The notes under the pieces: model-generated
Database searches by the model: none
The model's input: only the letters and a program-made list of their open reading frames with translations
What the model was told of the DNA's origin: nothing
Part shown: positions 22,741 through 34,159 of the stretch, piece after piece
Layout of the letters: each line of letters opens with the position of its first letter
How positions within the stretch are numbered: position 1 is the stretch's first letter
Made by a program: the position numbers and the translations under genes
DNA from: Albifimbria verrucaria
Lineage: Eukaryota; Ascomycota; Sordariomycetes; Hypocreales; Stachybotryaceae
Length of the DNA: 64,000 bases
NCBI GenBank assembly: GCA_020081605.1
Contig: JAHREC010000019.1
Location: forward strand, 186,001-250,000
Direction: 5' to 3'

Positions 22741-23278
22741 GAAATATGATAGAGTCTAGTGGAATAGAAGCAGATGAATACATATGGAAACATAGCGTTA
22801 TGATCGACAGATGTTATATGGATTGATACCAGTACAATATTGGCAAAATTTGGTTTAAACAAAGTTCATTAGATTAGCCAGTTTATTCTCTGAATCACAT
22901 TTTTTGTTCCAAAAACAAGAGAAAGTTTGCGACAGGGCAATCCGTTTGCACTTCTTTTCTTTTGATCTGACGGTTCATATAGTACTGTGTAGTGAACTGA
23001 TGTCGATCTAATGGCTAGCATGGGCTTGGCAAGATTGAGAACTTTGCTCAAAAAAATTGATTCCACAAAGGAAGTAAGCGTACCATACGTTATGGGATTG
23101 CATAATATAATATTGACAATACAAAGCTACCCTAGTAATAGGGCAACCCGTCTACTTGGCAGAATCCCGAAACCCCGCGAGTAGGCTACGTAACTAGACG
23201 TCGTCTCGCTTCAAATACCATGATTCAACCAAAGATGTACCATTACAATCTCCCTCATGTCGTTTCCTTCCTACTTGA
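22741..23278. other. Convergent 3' spacer
   Basis: No gene or notable structure seen between the MFS gene and the next minus-strand gene. Confidence 0.45.
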
Positions 23279-24103
23279 TCATGGGCCCAGAGCTGTAGCG
23301 GCTGAGATGATGGTGGAGGGTGTGTTTCCAACCAGCTTTCCTTTAGCCCGTAAAATATCGACGGCATTCTGAAGGCCTGATTCGTGGGATGCGGTAAGAT
23401 CTATTTGTCACGTTTCAGTTGCTTGCAAACACAAATTGAAAAACATGGATTCAAATACCAGGCAATGGTCCAGCCCAACAGCCATGGGCTCTCAAAGTGA
23501 TCTCTGTTTCGTTCTGAAAGAGGCCTCTGCCCTCCAGGGTGACGAAAAATGCCGGGCTCCAGCCTTTTGGTGCAGTCTTGGGATCCTGGTACTCCTGGTA
23601 ACTCTGAAGAAAGGAATGGTCATGACGCACGACGAACTTGGTAAGCTGGTAGTGCAGAGAAATCCTATTAGCTTATATCTGTCTATTATTCGAGAAGTAA
23701 ATAATGCTTACAAGCTCGGAAAAATTACTGGTCGGCGAGCTGAAAGTTCGGATAGAACCTGGCTTGTTGTTGGGACCTTTGGTAGAAGAAGGGCTGGAGC
23801 CGTCATACCAGGCGGTATCGAAAACTAGGTATGATGAGTATTAAAAAGACAGAACATTAAGCTCTGAAAGAGCTACACGAAACAGATGTACGCACAGCTG
23901 TTGAGAAAAGCTTCAGACTCGACAATAGTGCTACCAATAATTGCGAGGGTACTGGTCTCAAAGTAATATTTGTCTATCGGACAGGCGCAAGGAGACGCAT
24001 GGACCGCCGAACACGCATGGCTCCTGCTAACGACATGGCCAGACACTACTGTTGAGGACGCAAAAGCGGTTATGAGCCATACATGATTAAATGTAAACTT
24101 CAT
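23279..24103 (-). CDS. Small secreted protein, four exons (SRPBCC/Bet v1-like fungal family, tentative)
   Basis: Exon 1 starts at 24103 with a signal peptide (MKFTFNHVWLITAFASSTVVSG), then a Cys-rich segment (HACSAVHASPCACPIDKYYF). Introns: about 23825-23888 (GTGCGT...CCTAG), about 23643-23708 (GTAAGC...CCAG) and about 23390-23450 (GTATTT...AATAG). The spliced frame continues FFDTAWYDGSSPSSTKGPNN, PGSIRTFSS, LTKFVVRHDHSFLQSYQEY, LEGRGLFQNETEI and HESGLQNAVDILRAKGKL to the stop at 23279. About 209 aa. I recall similar uncharacterised secreted fungal proteins with a lipocalin/START-like pattern; family naming is tentative. All four exons join in frame, which supports a real gene. It lies inside the cluster, between the exporter and the regulator. 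Confidence 0.7.
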
Positions 24104-25570
24104 ATTGGCAACTTTATTGGTGAAGAAATTGAGGCGAGAGTATATGCTTGCTAGTTGGCGAGACGAACGAATTCCAGTACTATGATGTCCCAATGAAAAC
24201 AGACATACTGCCTATAAATAATCAGCCCGTTTACTGGTGGTATCCTACTTGAGACTTGTAATTGCCCGTTCATGTCGGGTTATTGCGATCCATGTCTAAG
24301 CCGGACACCGAGACCCACCCAGGACTCACAAACGGACATATTGATCATCATGGGTTATTTATATCGTATTTGGACTTGCATCACCGGGATTCTATAATGG
24401 TTTGACATTGGCCCAATATTACCACTCTGAACCAACTTAATGGTTTCAGCATCATGGCATAGAACATAAGGAAGTATTGCATCACTTAACAACAGCTGCG
24501 TCAGGAGGAGGCTCCTTGTGAGGGATTAGTATAGTACTCCATTTATCGTAGCTTCTACATAATATGCTTATTACCCTCATCTAAAAAAAAAAAAAGGTTT
24601 GATAATTCAGGAGTACTTGGGTAGCTCCACTATACCAGAGCCAATAGCATCAAACCGACCTGCAACTTACTCTCGTGAGCTTAGCCGAGATACTGACTCC
24701 TTCCAGCCTTGAGCTGACATTTTCGGATGATGCACTGCAACGATTAGAAATTGGCCATCATGACATGGTTAGGCGCATATGGTGTATAGTGTTGTGTTTG
24801 TGGGCCTCCGACAGCGTTAATATTAGTTCTCATAGGGGACTGGTCCAGAGAAGCTGCTCTTTACATCGGACATCTACAAAGACAATAAATATTTGCTCAT
24901 TTGGTAGCGTTGAGCGAGCAGTAAGGACAAGTATTTAGTGCCCTCCACTGGACTGTCATCAAGCTGATGGCATGGCTGTTGCGGTGGAGGCACTACACAA
25001 TATTTGAGAGGTAAGCATGCGAAACATGCAAGACATAAACCAATACATGGGGCCAGCCAACAATTGAAGGGCCGGGCCACACCGATACGTCATCTTGGCA
25101 ATTTCAGGGCCCATACGAGGGGTATGGGCTCAGACCGCTCAAGAAAACGAATGCGCAAAGTGGTTATCCAGAGCCAGTGGGGGTCGCAAAAGTATTTTGG
25201 AGGGGCGGGGGTTTAGCACTCGTTATTTTCTTGTTTCCAGCTCTTGAATTAGTTACAGTACTGTACTTGCATTCTGGCAAGGGTGAATTGCCCCGAACGC
25301 CACTTTGATTTGTCCCGAGTCTGCAGCCTGCTTTGTACCGAACCATACCACAGTCGCGCTTTTATTGCCCAGCCATACTCTTCAGTATTTGTAATGATTG
25401 ATACCGCATTGCATTGATCAATTTGTCGATCCTTCCCACTCTGCTTCGTTTTGTTCCTTTCCGCTCCATTCCTAGCCTTCTTCTGCACTGGTCTTTGCCT
25501 TATTGCCTGTGGCCACATTCGAAACCAATTTACTGACATGCTTGGCAGCCCTCAATTGCCCTGATCTATC
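24104..25570. other. Spacer between the secreted protein and second SDR
   Basis: About 1.5 kb, divergent promoter arrangement. Contains an A13-type run near 24583-24595. No supported gene; no TCGN5CGA site found. Confidence 0.45.
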
Positions 25571-26336
25571 ATGTCTTCTAAACCTATTGTGGTAATTTTT
25601 GGCTCGGGTGCCAACATCGGTGCCGCAGTTACCAAGAAATTCGTTGAGGCTGGATATCGCGTATGTGCCGTGTCCCGCAGCGCCCCAAATCCTCCCATGC
25701 CTTCTAGCGATGGCAACGTGTTGTCTGTCCAAGCCGACCTCACCAAGCCTGCGGAGGTACCATTCGTCTTCCAGACAATCAAAATCCACTGGGGTAGTCA
25801 TGTTTTCCCAAAGGTAATCATCTGGAATGCTGCAAGACGTACGCCTGCTCCGGAAAAGAGCAACCTTTTAGCGTGTCGACTGAGGACGTGGAAACGGATT
25901 TTGCCATTTCTAATGCGGCACCTTGGGCGGCTGCCAACGAGGCTATTAAAAATTGGGCTGACGGCGTCCGAGGAGTTTTCATTTACAACGGAAACATAAT
26001 GGGTAAGGCGGTTTTTCCACATCCAGACTTTACTACCCTCGGGGTAGGTAAGAGAGCCGCAGCATACTGGGTCGATGCAGCTGATTCAACTTACAAGTCA
26101 AAGGGCTGGAGGTACGTTTACAATCAAACATCAATTTACCTAAAATGGCATCTTGACTAACAGTTTCGATCCCTCATAGATTTTACTTTGCCGATGAAAG
26201 GACGGCTGAGGGTCGCCCTGTAGGTAGCGTACCAGGGGCGGAGTCTCACGCACACATGTTCCTGGAGCTTGCCGATGGAAGTGAATCTTTACCATGGTAT
26301 CTCACTTTTGTTCAAGGCAAGTACAAGGAGTTTTAG
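25571..26336 (+). CDS. Short-chain dehydrogenase-like NAD(P)-binding protein
   Basis: Starts MSSKPIVVIFGSGANIGAAV, a Rossmann loop with GSGANIG in place of TGxxxGIG, then VCAVSRS and VIIWNAA (the NNAG position). A frame break lies at CC 25864-25865; one extra C restores FSVSTEDVETDFAISNAAPW and AANEAIKNW. The intron at about 26112-26179 (GTACGT...CATAG) joins GWR to FYFADERTAEGRPVG, ending GKYKEF with the stop at 26334-26336. About 230 aa. The classical YxxxK is not obvious (AAAYWVDAAD lies in its place), as in a group of uncharacterised fungal SDR-like proteins. Role in the cluster is unknown; it is inside the regulator-bracketed span. Confidence 0.75.
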
Positions 26337-27298
26337 TTGTTAGAAATTTAGGGACTATTGCTGGTTGCATAGTATACTTGTTACACCGCACTTAATATCA
26401 ACGAGATATTACTGCAGGATTCAAGTTAACACAGCCTCTACACTCTATGTTCAGCATAGAAAACATACAAGTACTAGCAAGATTTTTGGTAAAAGTGGAT
26501 AATTGCGTAAATCCGTTATTTAAGTTGATTCAGCTGGGTATTTTCGTGGTGGAAAAGTAATGCCCGAGAAGTGGATTTCGCAGCCTAAGAAAATGTATTC
26601 AACACTAGAAACAAAAACTTCTAACAGAAGAAAACAGGATAGCTATATTTTTTGTCTTGCAATGATGTATGATGCAAAGCTTTCTTGGGACCATAAGGAT
26701 CAATGGAGAGATTGATAAATAGATCTCCTTGAGTGTGTAAAAGCACCACATTGGTATTCGACCAACATGATTTTAGCCGACATCTAAGTACATAAAGTAG
26801 CTTATCAAGACACAGTGGCTATTCTCATATATGCATTCGGTTAACACCTACGTTGACTGTCGAAGGTCAGGTAGTACGTCTAATATTGAGTAAGTTACAA
26901 GGCTCTTAATGTATATAGTTTTCATCTGGTTCCATTTGGTCAATTCTCTATATTGCTGCTTATCTTGCACCTTGACACTGTCAAGAAGATAACAGCATTA
27001 TATCTACTCTAACGGTACCCTGCGCTGTGATTGACAATTGCTTAAAAATCTTGCCTTACTTCCAATTCCAAATAAACACAAAAATCGACTATGATTTGTC
27101 CGCTGAAGATAACGCTATACCGAGGATCTGAATTGTATACCAGAAAAAACGCTCTATCACTGGGAAATTTATTATGCAATCTGCCGTTCGTCAATCGTTG
27201 GTGATTGTTGCTTACGATTCACGGTGTCCTTGGGGGTCGAACCCACCCGACACTGTGAAAGCAAGACATGTATGAGGTACACAACACAAGAGTCTTGA
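26337..27298. other. Convergent spacer
   Basis: AT-rich, no gene seen. A hairpin with a tRNA-like T-arm lies at 27222-27255 just after the regulator stop (see rejected list). Confidence 0.45.
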
Positions 27299-28653
27299 TC
27301 AACTCCGTCGTAGCCTGGTAATAATTTCGGATGATAGGGTGGTAAGGCCTCGCCGCAAGTCTGCTTCCATTTGGCCTAAGGTAGCCGGTGAGAAGGTTTC
27401 AGCCCGACTGCAACCATCGTTGAATAGCGGCGGTGATGTGGGGCTCTGATGGTTCGAGCCCAAAACTTGCTCCAACGCACCCTGCACCCCGTGAACATTG
27501 AGTCGTAGCGCCAACTGGTTTAGTATACTCTGCACGTGGTGCAGCTCGCCCAGTATCAGCTGAGTACTTGTTCTGCTGGTACCCTCGTCATCTGACGAGC
27601 TAGAATCCGTGCAAAACTGTCTAATCGAGTAAGTGGCTATGGGAGTGCTCGAGGTACCGCCAAATATGCTCTCGGTTCGTTCAAAACTTGCCCCAGTCTG
27701 AACCTGCTGTACTGCCACGGCGTACACTTCCAGCACCTTGAACACAATCATTGATAACATGATAGTCAAGTATCCTGTTTCTGTACATGAACACTGGAGC
27801 ATATTACTGACAGCTTCGATGGTTTTCTTGTTCTGTTCCAGCACCCTGAGAACGGATAAGTTGTTACCAACAACTCCGTCATCAGGAACAATGGTTGTGC
27901 TGTCTGAACCACCGCAAAGAAACTCGGGCGAGAAGAGCTTGTGTAAGAGACCCATGGCCAGTGGCATGCAGCGGCATACAGTACTGGATTCTGAACGAGT
28001 TCCTAAGTGGTCGCTGCTTGATGACTGGTCCTGACTTTTACCAACCGGAGTGCGTAAGCCGTTGCTAATGGTGGGACCAAACGGTGATTTGAAGCTGTTG
28101 CAATCTGGGCTGACTTCGTCCGAAATCAAAAGATTAGTAATATCGCGGTGATCCTGTAAGATGGGTGGTGTCCCGACATGTAGCGAGTCTGCCTCTATGT
28201 CGAAAGGCGGCGTAAGAAGGTCAGTGAAATGGTTGTTCATTGCTGAGAATTTCGGCAACTCTAGAAGTTCAAGCGGGAAGTGATATCTGCAAATCCGTCT
28301 AAAAACGAGGCCAATCCGCCGGGAAATTCGCCGGAGATTTCAGCAGAGTCAGGAACAGTACTGGCAGGTGGCGATGGCGAACTCATTTCTGCGACTGGGA
28401 AGATTTCCGTATGCACAGATTTGCTACGACCCTGCATCCCGGCGACGTTCGAGCTCTCGGCACTGCCTTCATCGCGGGTCTCCACACCGATGGGAGCGTC
28501 AAGGGGCTTCTCCCGCTTGCGGCCCGGCCGTTTTGTGACAAAATACGCACAAGAGATGCCCTTCTTTTCGCATCGCGAGCATACGGGCCTCTCCTTGGGG
28601 CATCTAACTTTGGAGACTGCACAAGAGTGACAGCTATCTCTAATTTTGGCCAT
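27299..28653 (-). CDS. AflR-like Zn2Cys6 transcription activator
   Basis: Likely pathway-specific activator (MdpE/GedR/AflR type). Start MAKIRDSCHSCAVSKVRC at 28653. Cysteines at residues 8, 11, 18, 25, 28 and 35 give CX2CX6CX6CX2CX6C, followed by a basic KRPGRKREK linker as in AflR. Upstream in-frame ATG at 28812 is less likely. A frame break near 28275-28277 (G3 on plus strand, C3 on the coding strand) separates the N-terminal 120 residues from the C-terminal 320-residue part; one extra C gives SPLELLELPKFSAMNN. The C-terminal part has MLQCSCTETGYLTIMLSMIVFKVLEVY, typical of the AflR regulatory domain. A TCGN5CGA site lies 116 bp upstream, suggesting autoregulation. About 440 aa in all. Confidence 0.88.
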
Positions 28654-28768
28654 GGTAGACCAGAGTCGGGGTTTACGGTATAGTCGTGTGAAGAGGGGTG
28701 AAATAACCCGGGCATAGGTCATTGAAGGAGTCGTACTTTGCTTTGACTTTGAGATAAAACAGTGTGCA

Positions 28769-28779
28769 TCGACGGACGA
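28769..28779. promoter_or_regulatory. Candidate AflR-type site in the regulator's own promoter
   Basis: TCG-ACGGA-CGA, a TCGN5CGA palindrome, 116 bp upstream of the AflR-like start codon. AflR itself has a binding site in its own promoter, so the placement fits. Chance occurrence cannot be excluded. Confidence 0.4.
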
Positions 28780-31020
28780 CTCGCAGGAACGTAGCGACCA
28801 GGTTCTTGGCAAAGTTTCGTTCCACTCGGTTTTATCCGCGTGCTCTCACGAGTTTGCGGCTGAGGTGGCATGAGGTGATCCCACTGTTGATGCAAGCCGG
28901 CAGGTTGGGCCCAATGGACAAGTCTAGCCTTTCAAAAGATACGCCGTGTTAAGCATTCGTGCACACATAGCACATGGGCGTGTCCTAGAACAGCCGACGC
29001 CTGTTTGCATATGCAGCTAGTGCCGTATCGAGCTGATAGGGGTCCTGTGCCTGAAACCAACCACCAATAGTAGCACCTTGAGGGTTGTGCCTTTTGTCCC
29101 GCCCGGGCCAAATATTCCTCTTCGTCCGATACCAATCCAAGCCCGCTAATGAGGGCTAATCGTATGGGAACAATGTATACCGTGGTCAACTACTGGTCTG
29201 TCGACTGCTGCAACTGGTCCGGAAGAAGCCATAGATTGATTCAGCGAGTGTGTCAGGTGAGTTGGCGAATTGAGCATGCTAGCAATCCATATTGGATGTT
29301 TAGTGCAACGATTTTAGTTCCCATCTTGGCACCGTTCCACATGGGTAAGTTATGACGGCAGCCTGGGAGGCACCAGAGGTTGTGTCTCAGCACTCAAGGG
29401 CGACGGTTCCCTAACTCGGACAATCGCGTGCTACGGTTGCCACGGCAGAGGCGCAAAGGGTCCCCCTTTCGCCCAGCCTGCACGAATCTGCCAAAGGATC
29501 TCGCCACCTTCGGGACAAAAGACAATGCACCGAGCCATCTCCACGCGCGCGTACGCACATCAAGTCATGTTTGCACCAAAATTCTCTAATGTTTCGGCCA
29601 CCAGACGGGTCCGCCCCTCATCGCTCGCCAAGACGCCGAGAGATCCAACTGCAGCCACATTGAGCTGACGCCGAAGATCGTCAACCTGGCCCGGCAGTCG
29701 GCACCGGAGGCAAGTGGGCGCAGGCTGAAGTGAACACGACGGATCCGTGGTTTGTGGAGCCGACGCTTCCCTCGACTGGTGCGCAAGCGTAAGCAAACGG
29801 CAGTAGAGACAAAACACCGCACTCTTGCGTTGTGGCTGACGGGTCGCAGGACGCAAAGCAGAGAGTCATGTCGTCAGACGGGCTTTGGTTAGACCGTGGG
29901 ATTGACCGGCAATTCTGCTCAACGGTGCAGCACCTTATCTGCTTTTCGAAACGGGCCCCGCATCCGTGATCCAATCATCTCGCAACTCGTCCGGTTTAGG
30001 GGCGATCAAAGCTCCCAGACCCAGCCGCTATGCGGATCAGGTTAGCCGTCAGATCCATAAGTTAACTCAAGGGAAAAGCCCCGCCACCTACCCTGAGCCA
30101 TGTGTGTCTTTTCCATGTGGCGGCATCGCGTTGGGGTGTCCGCGGGCAAACCGTTGGTGACCACAGAGATGGCGCGTGGACCTTATATGGTCAATTTGAT
30201 TGCAACAACAGCCTAATTCTTTCTTGCGTAGCAGGTACGAGACTCATTCCTGTTGCTGCTAGGAAACAATGCTAACTAGACAGATCCTGTACTGAGCTTC
30301 GGCTAGAACGGCAGTGGTTCACAGCTACGCAACGCCACGAAAAGTGATATGCATGGTACTTATGCGGACAAGCGGCTGCGACCACATATTGCTTTATGGA
30401 CTCATCTTTTGTCTGGCATGATTATGCATAAAGCTTACAGTAGCTATTCCCGCTAGGCTTCCCGCAGGATTTCTGCACATTGTCTGAGACTGTCAACACG
30501 CCCCCATCACTTTTGAAGGAAATTCGTATAATCCGTACTACTTGTAGCATGATCAAATCAAGCTCATGTCCACTAATGCGAAACCCAATGAATAATGCTT
30601 GATTCACTGTCTCACTCTACCCCTCTTTCGAGTCATTGCGTAAATCTAACCAGCGTGAAACGTATTTTACATGAACGTGACTTTTCAATTTAACAAACGA
30701 GGTTCTGCTTGTCATTGGAAGTGCATGTGGATTTCCCTGCCTGTTCAACAACCAATCTCGGCTGAACGATCAGAGAATAGCGACAATCGTATATACGCGG
30801 GTACTTGCTACTTCGCACGTGGTGTAAGAAGTATGTTTTATGCCAGCTCCATGAGCGAAGAACGGAGCGGAAAATGTCATGAACAAGAAAAGTGACTGAT
30901 CGAAATTGGATAAAATCTAGGAATATTGAGAACCTGGTAAATTGGCCGGTAATAGATATCCCAATATTCAGCATTAATATATGACGGTACATCGCAACGA
31001 CTCTGACACTTAGCAGTCTA
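28780..31020. other. Spacer at the right edge of the cluster; no confident gene
   Basis: About 2.2 kb. GC-richer segment at 29400-30150. A minus-strand stretch at 29575-29700 (VDDLRRQLNVAAVGSLGVLA) resembles an SDR helix but no Rossmann loop or catalytic motif accompanies it in any frame. No repeat ends recognised. Confidence 0.4.
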
Positions 31021-31817
31021 TTGAGCCGATGGAGGCTCCTGTATACCTTGCATAAGTATATTGCCAGCGCTGCGAATTCCACTGATATCTGCTGGTCTGT
31101 CGCACCCGCACGTAATACCTTTTCACACATTCTATCACTAGAATGGGCCTCAATCGGTCATTCTCAAAGTGGTGGTGATGCAGTTTGTAAGTTGTCTGAA
31201 CACTATCTCGCCGAGGACCAAAAAAGCGACTACCTCGGCGTTGTCTCTGTTACGTCTGTAAGTAAGCTTTATGATGCTTTGCTGCAACTAGATCATATTC
31301 GTGATCTTACTGCATTACTCCCCGAGAATTTAGATACTCACTTCTTTTTGGGCCTGGGTGTTTTGCCTTCTGCAATACTTGGCATCAAGGCCACAATTCC
31401 TAACTACACTGCTGCTATTATTTCAAAGAGACTGAAGCAAGGAATGGAGCTCATGAAGGGTGGATAGATGCGTAACACTGCTATTTCTGAACCAGCTGTG
31501 GATTTACGCCTGGGACGCTATCTCTAACTATACAGTTGCATCTGACATAACACTGAAGGAATACCAAAGAATCAATACCCCAGCTCAAGGTGATCAGGCT
31601 CCGAACACGGTTCTACTTATTCTTAGCGCCGAAGACACTATTGTTTCCAGTGAATCCGGCAAGGCTTCATATGATGCCTTTTGTGAACGTGGAAATGCAA
31701 TTCACATGAATATATCCTGGATTGGACCACCGTGCTGTGCTAGGGGCTGCAGCTCCTGAATATCTTGTATTCCTCCAAGATCTCTGTACAAACACTTATT
31801 CAAGAACTTCTCGATAG
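31021..31817 (+). pseudogene. Alpha/beta hydrolase (secreted-lipase-like), 5' end missing, frameshifted
   Basis: The catalytic triad can be read in three frames: nucleophile elbow GHSQSGG at about 31158, Asp in LILSAEDTIV near 31630, and His in LDHRAVLGAAAPEYLVFLQ near 31715. Frames change near 31465 and 31710. Upstream of the elbow the sequence degenerates (stop codons, no signal peptide or oxyanion-hole HG motif found), so the first third of a normal 400-aa enzyme is missing. Either the 5' part is decayed or I miss an exon. It lies just outside the regulator-bracketed cluster. Confidence 0.55.
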
Positions 31818-32388
31818 ACAGTAAGATCAGTTGCAATCTCAACCACGCAAGTCGGCCTTTGGACGATCACTAGGATGTGCATGTCTGGTCTTGTGATACT
31901 AATTGACAGTATCAACAAATGTTAAAGCCGTACGGTCTTACTGGGACAGAGATTGAAAGGTGGAAGTGGCAGGACGACTTAGAGACTGGTAGCTATCGAA
32001 TCTAAATGATCAGAATTTAGAGTCTGAATCTAAATGTGGGCTTACCTAGCTGAACTAATCCGTTTCTTCAATAATCATGGAACGCATACTATCATGGGGC
32101 GATGAATAGACGTATATGCGGCTTCAGTGCCGGGTAACAAATGTACACTTCTATTTCTGAAATATGGTAAAAGAATCGATTTTAATATAGAGAATAGCAA
32201 AAAGGAACAAATACAGTTTAGAATAGTCTGGTTAGTATTTTGGTGTTAAATATATTATCATTCTTACACTTTAACTATCATTATACTGTTCATATGTTTA
32301 AAAGTAAGAACACTTGTGTAATTTAAGTTTTTCAACTCTTAAAATGTGCAGATGTCATTCAGATTGAAATAGTCGATTTCCTATTTCA
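31818..32388. other. Convergent AT-rich spacer
   Basis: Strongly AT-rich (especially 32160-32340). No gene or repeat recognised. Confidence 0.45.
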
Positions 32389-34159
32389 CTACTTATCCTG
32401 CAGGTCCATAGGCTTAAGAAGACTCTTCCTTTCTTTCACAGTAACATAGAAGCCTCGAGGCTTCACGAACCACATATTGTTTGTCGTCCAGGAACCATCA
32501 GTGGTAGCTGCATCCCCTTCCAGTTGAAACTCAAACTCACGAATGATTCGTGGAATCAATTTGGTTATTTCTAAAATTGATACATTTTTGCCTATGCAAG
32601 CCCTTGCTCCTAGTCCAAACTAGGTTATAGATTAGTGTATGGTTCGGAACGGACTGTCTGAAAGGTAGCTATAAGGAGCCTTACCGGCATCCAGTTTCGA
32701 TTCATCATAGAAAGCTGTTCCTCGTCATCGGTAAGCCATCGCTCCGGACGAAATTGGCCCGCATCGTGACCGTATAGAGCCTTGTTCTGATGTTGAACCC
32801 AGCTATTGATACCCACAACGGACTATGGTATGAAGAATGTATTAGCAAGTCTATACTTCGAGAGTATTTGTGGTATGTTGTTTTAAAAGCACTTACACCT
32901 GCCGGGAAGAATTTTCCCGCAATGGTTGCTCCTCCTTTCGGAACAATACGTTCCATCGGTAAACCAGTAGCTGGGTGCATTCGAAGCGCCTCCTTGATCA
33001 CCGCTTGCAGGTATGGCAGCTTCTGGCCTTCCTTTAACGAAGGATTTGTTGACAATTCCCTAGCCGGTCAAACTCATCCACTTCGGTCTGCAGTCTTTTC
33101 ATGCAATTAGAATTCTTGAGCAGGTAGTACATAATTGCCGACAAACTTATGCCGGTAGTATCCGACCCAGCCCCCATATTCATACCACATCCGATTAGTA
33201 TGTGGTAGTCTGTAAACGATTCAGGAGCTTCAGAATTCCTAGCGAGAAATTTGGATAAGAATGTCTGGGCAGTAGAGCCTTTTTCGTCGTCGAAGTCGAA
33301 ATGGTCGTTGGATTTCAAGCTTCGGACCCTTGTGATTTGTCTCTGGGTGAAATCTTGCACGTAACTCATCCCACTGGAGGAGGCAATGCTTGGGATCAGT
33401 TTGGTTAGAATTGGTAGCACAAATTGGTGGATCGCAGGAAAAATGCCGACCAGGCTCGAATACACCAAACCGTTATCTAGGTTCTTGATGACATTCTCAA
33501 TATCGTCACCTTTGTCGAGGAATCCCATGCGCTGACCGTATGTCACATAAGCAATCGCGTCAAATGCAAAGCATTGGAACCAGTGACCTAGATCGAAAGA
33601 CGTCCCAGTCTTGGAAAACTCGAGAAGACGCTGGGTGAAAAGATCTCCACATTCATCCAAATACGGCTCATAGTGCACCACCGAAGTCATCGAAAATGCA
33701 TTGGAGTAGAACCGCTTGTTATGCGAATGGCGTTTGATTGACCGGTCGGAGAAAAGGTTCCATTGGGCCTCGCTTAGTTCCCAAGTAGAGTACCAGTCGG
33801 ATTTCTGAAACTGTGTTCCGTGGCCATAGATGGTCTGGGACGCCTCGAAGCCACTAAAGCTGTAGCGTTTAGGTCCGTAACGAACGATAGGTCCTGCGAG
33901 TCCATATATTTCAGTACCTCACCGCGGCCATATGTCCCTGCGAATGCTGGCTGTACTCACCGTATTTCTCATGAAGTGCCAAATTCACCTTCTCAAAGCC
34001 GCCTTCTTTTACACGAAGCAGGTACCATACATTTGTGAAGCGTGCTAGGGTAGGGCCAGGTACCCATCGCAATGGGGAACGAATCCATTGAATAAAGCAG
34101 AGAAGGAGATAGACGACAACCCCAAATGCACCAAGTGTGAAAAGAAATTGGGGGTTCAT
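32389..34159 (-). CDS. Cytochrome P450 (pisatin-demethylase-like fungal group)
   Basis: Membrane-anchored monooxygenase. Start MNPQFLFTLGAFG at 34159 gives a hydrophobic anchor; then WVPGPTLARFTNVWYLL. Four or so exons. Motifs: I-helix GAGSDTTGISLSAI, ExxR in KEALRMHP, PERW in FRPERWL, haem loop FGLGARACIGKN. Introns at about 33894-33958, 32820-32895 and 32617-32683. A frame break at CCC 33058-33060 (coding-strand GGG) is repaired by one G, joining DEFDRLGE to LSTNPSLKEGQKLPY. The C-terminus ends KPMDLQDK at 32389. About 510 aa. It lies 3.7 kb beyond the AflR-like gene; a tailoring role is possible but not supported by its position. Confidence 0.85.

Noticed and set aside
23436..23828. 130-codon plus-strand frame
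   Set aside because: It is antisense to the well-supported four-exon secreted gene and shows no motif.
27222..27255. tRNA-like T-arm and acceptor half (GGTTCGACCCCC context) after the regulator gene
   Set aside because: No matching 5' acceptor strand, D-arm or clean anticodon stem upstream; the T-stem has a mismatch. At most a tRNA fragment or a simple hairpin.
29560..29860. SDR or other gene in the GC-richer spacer right of the regulator
   Set aside because: Single helix-like similarity only, with open frames on several strands typical of GC-rich non-coding DNA.
30690..31130. 146-codon minus-strand frame
   Set aside because: No motif and it overlaps the hydrolase remnant on the other strand; likely chance.
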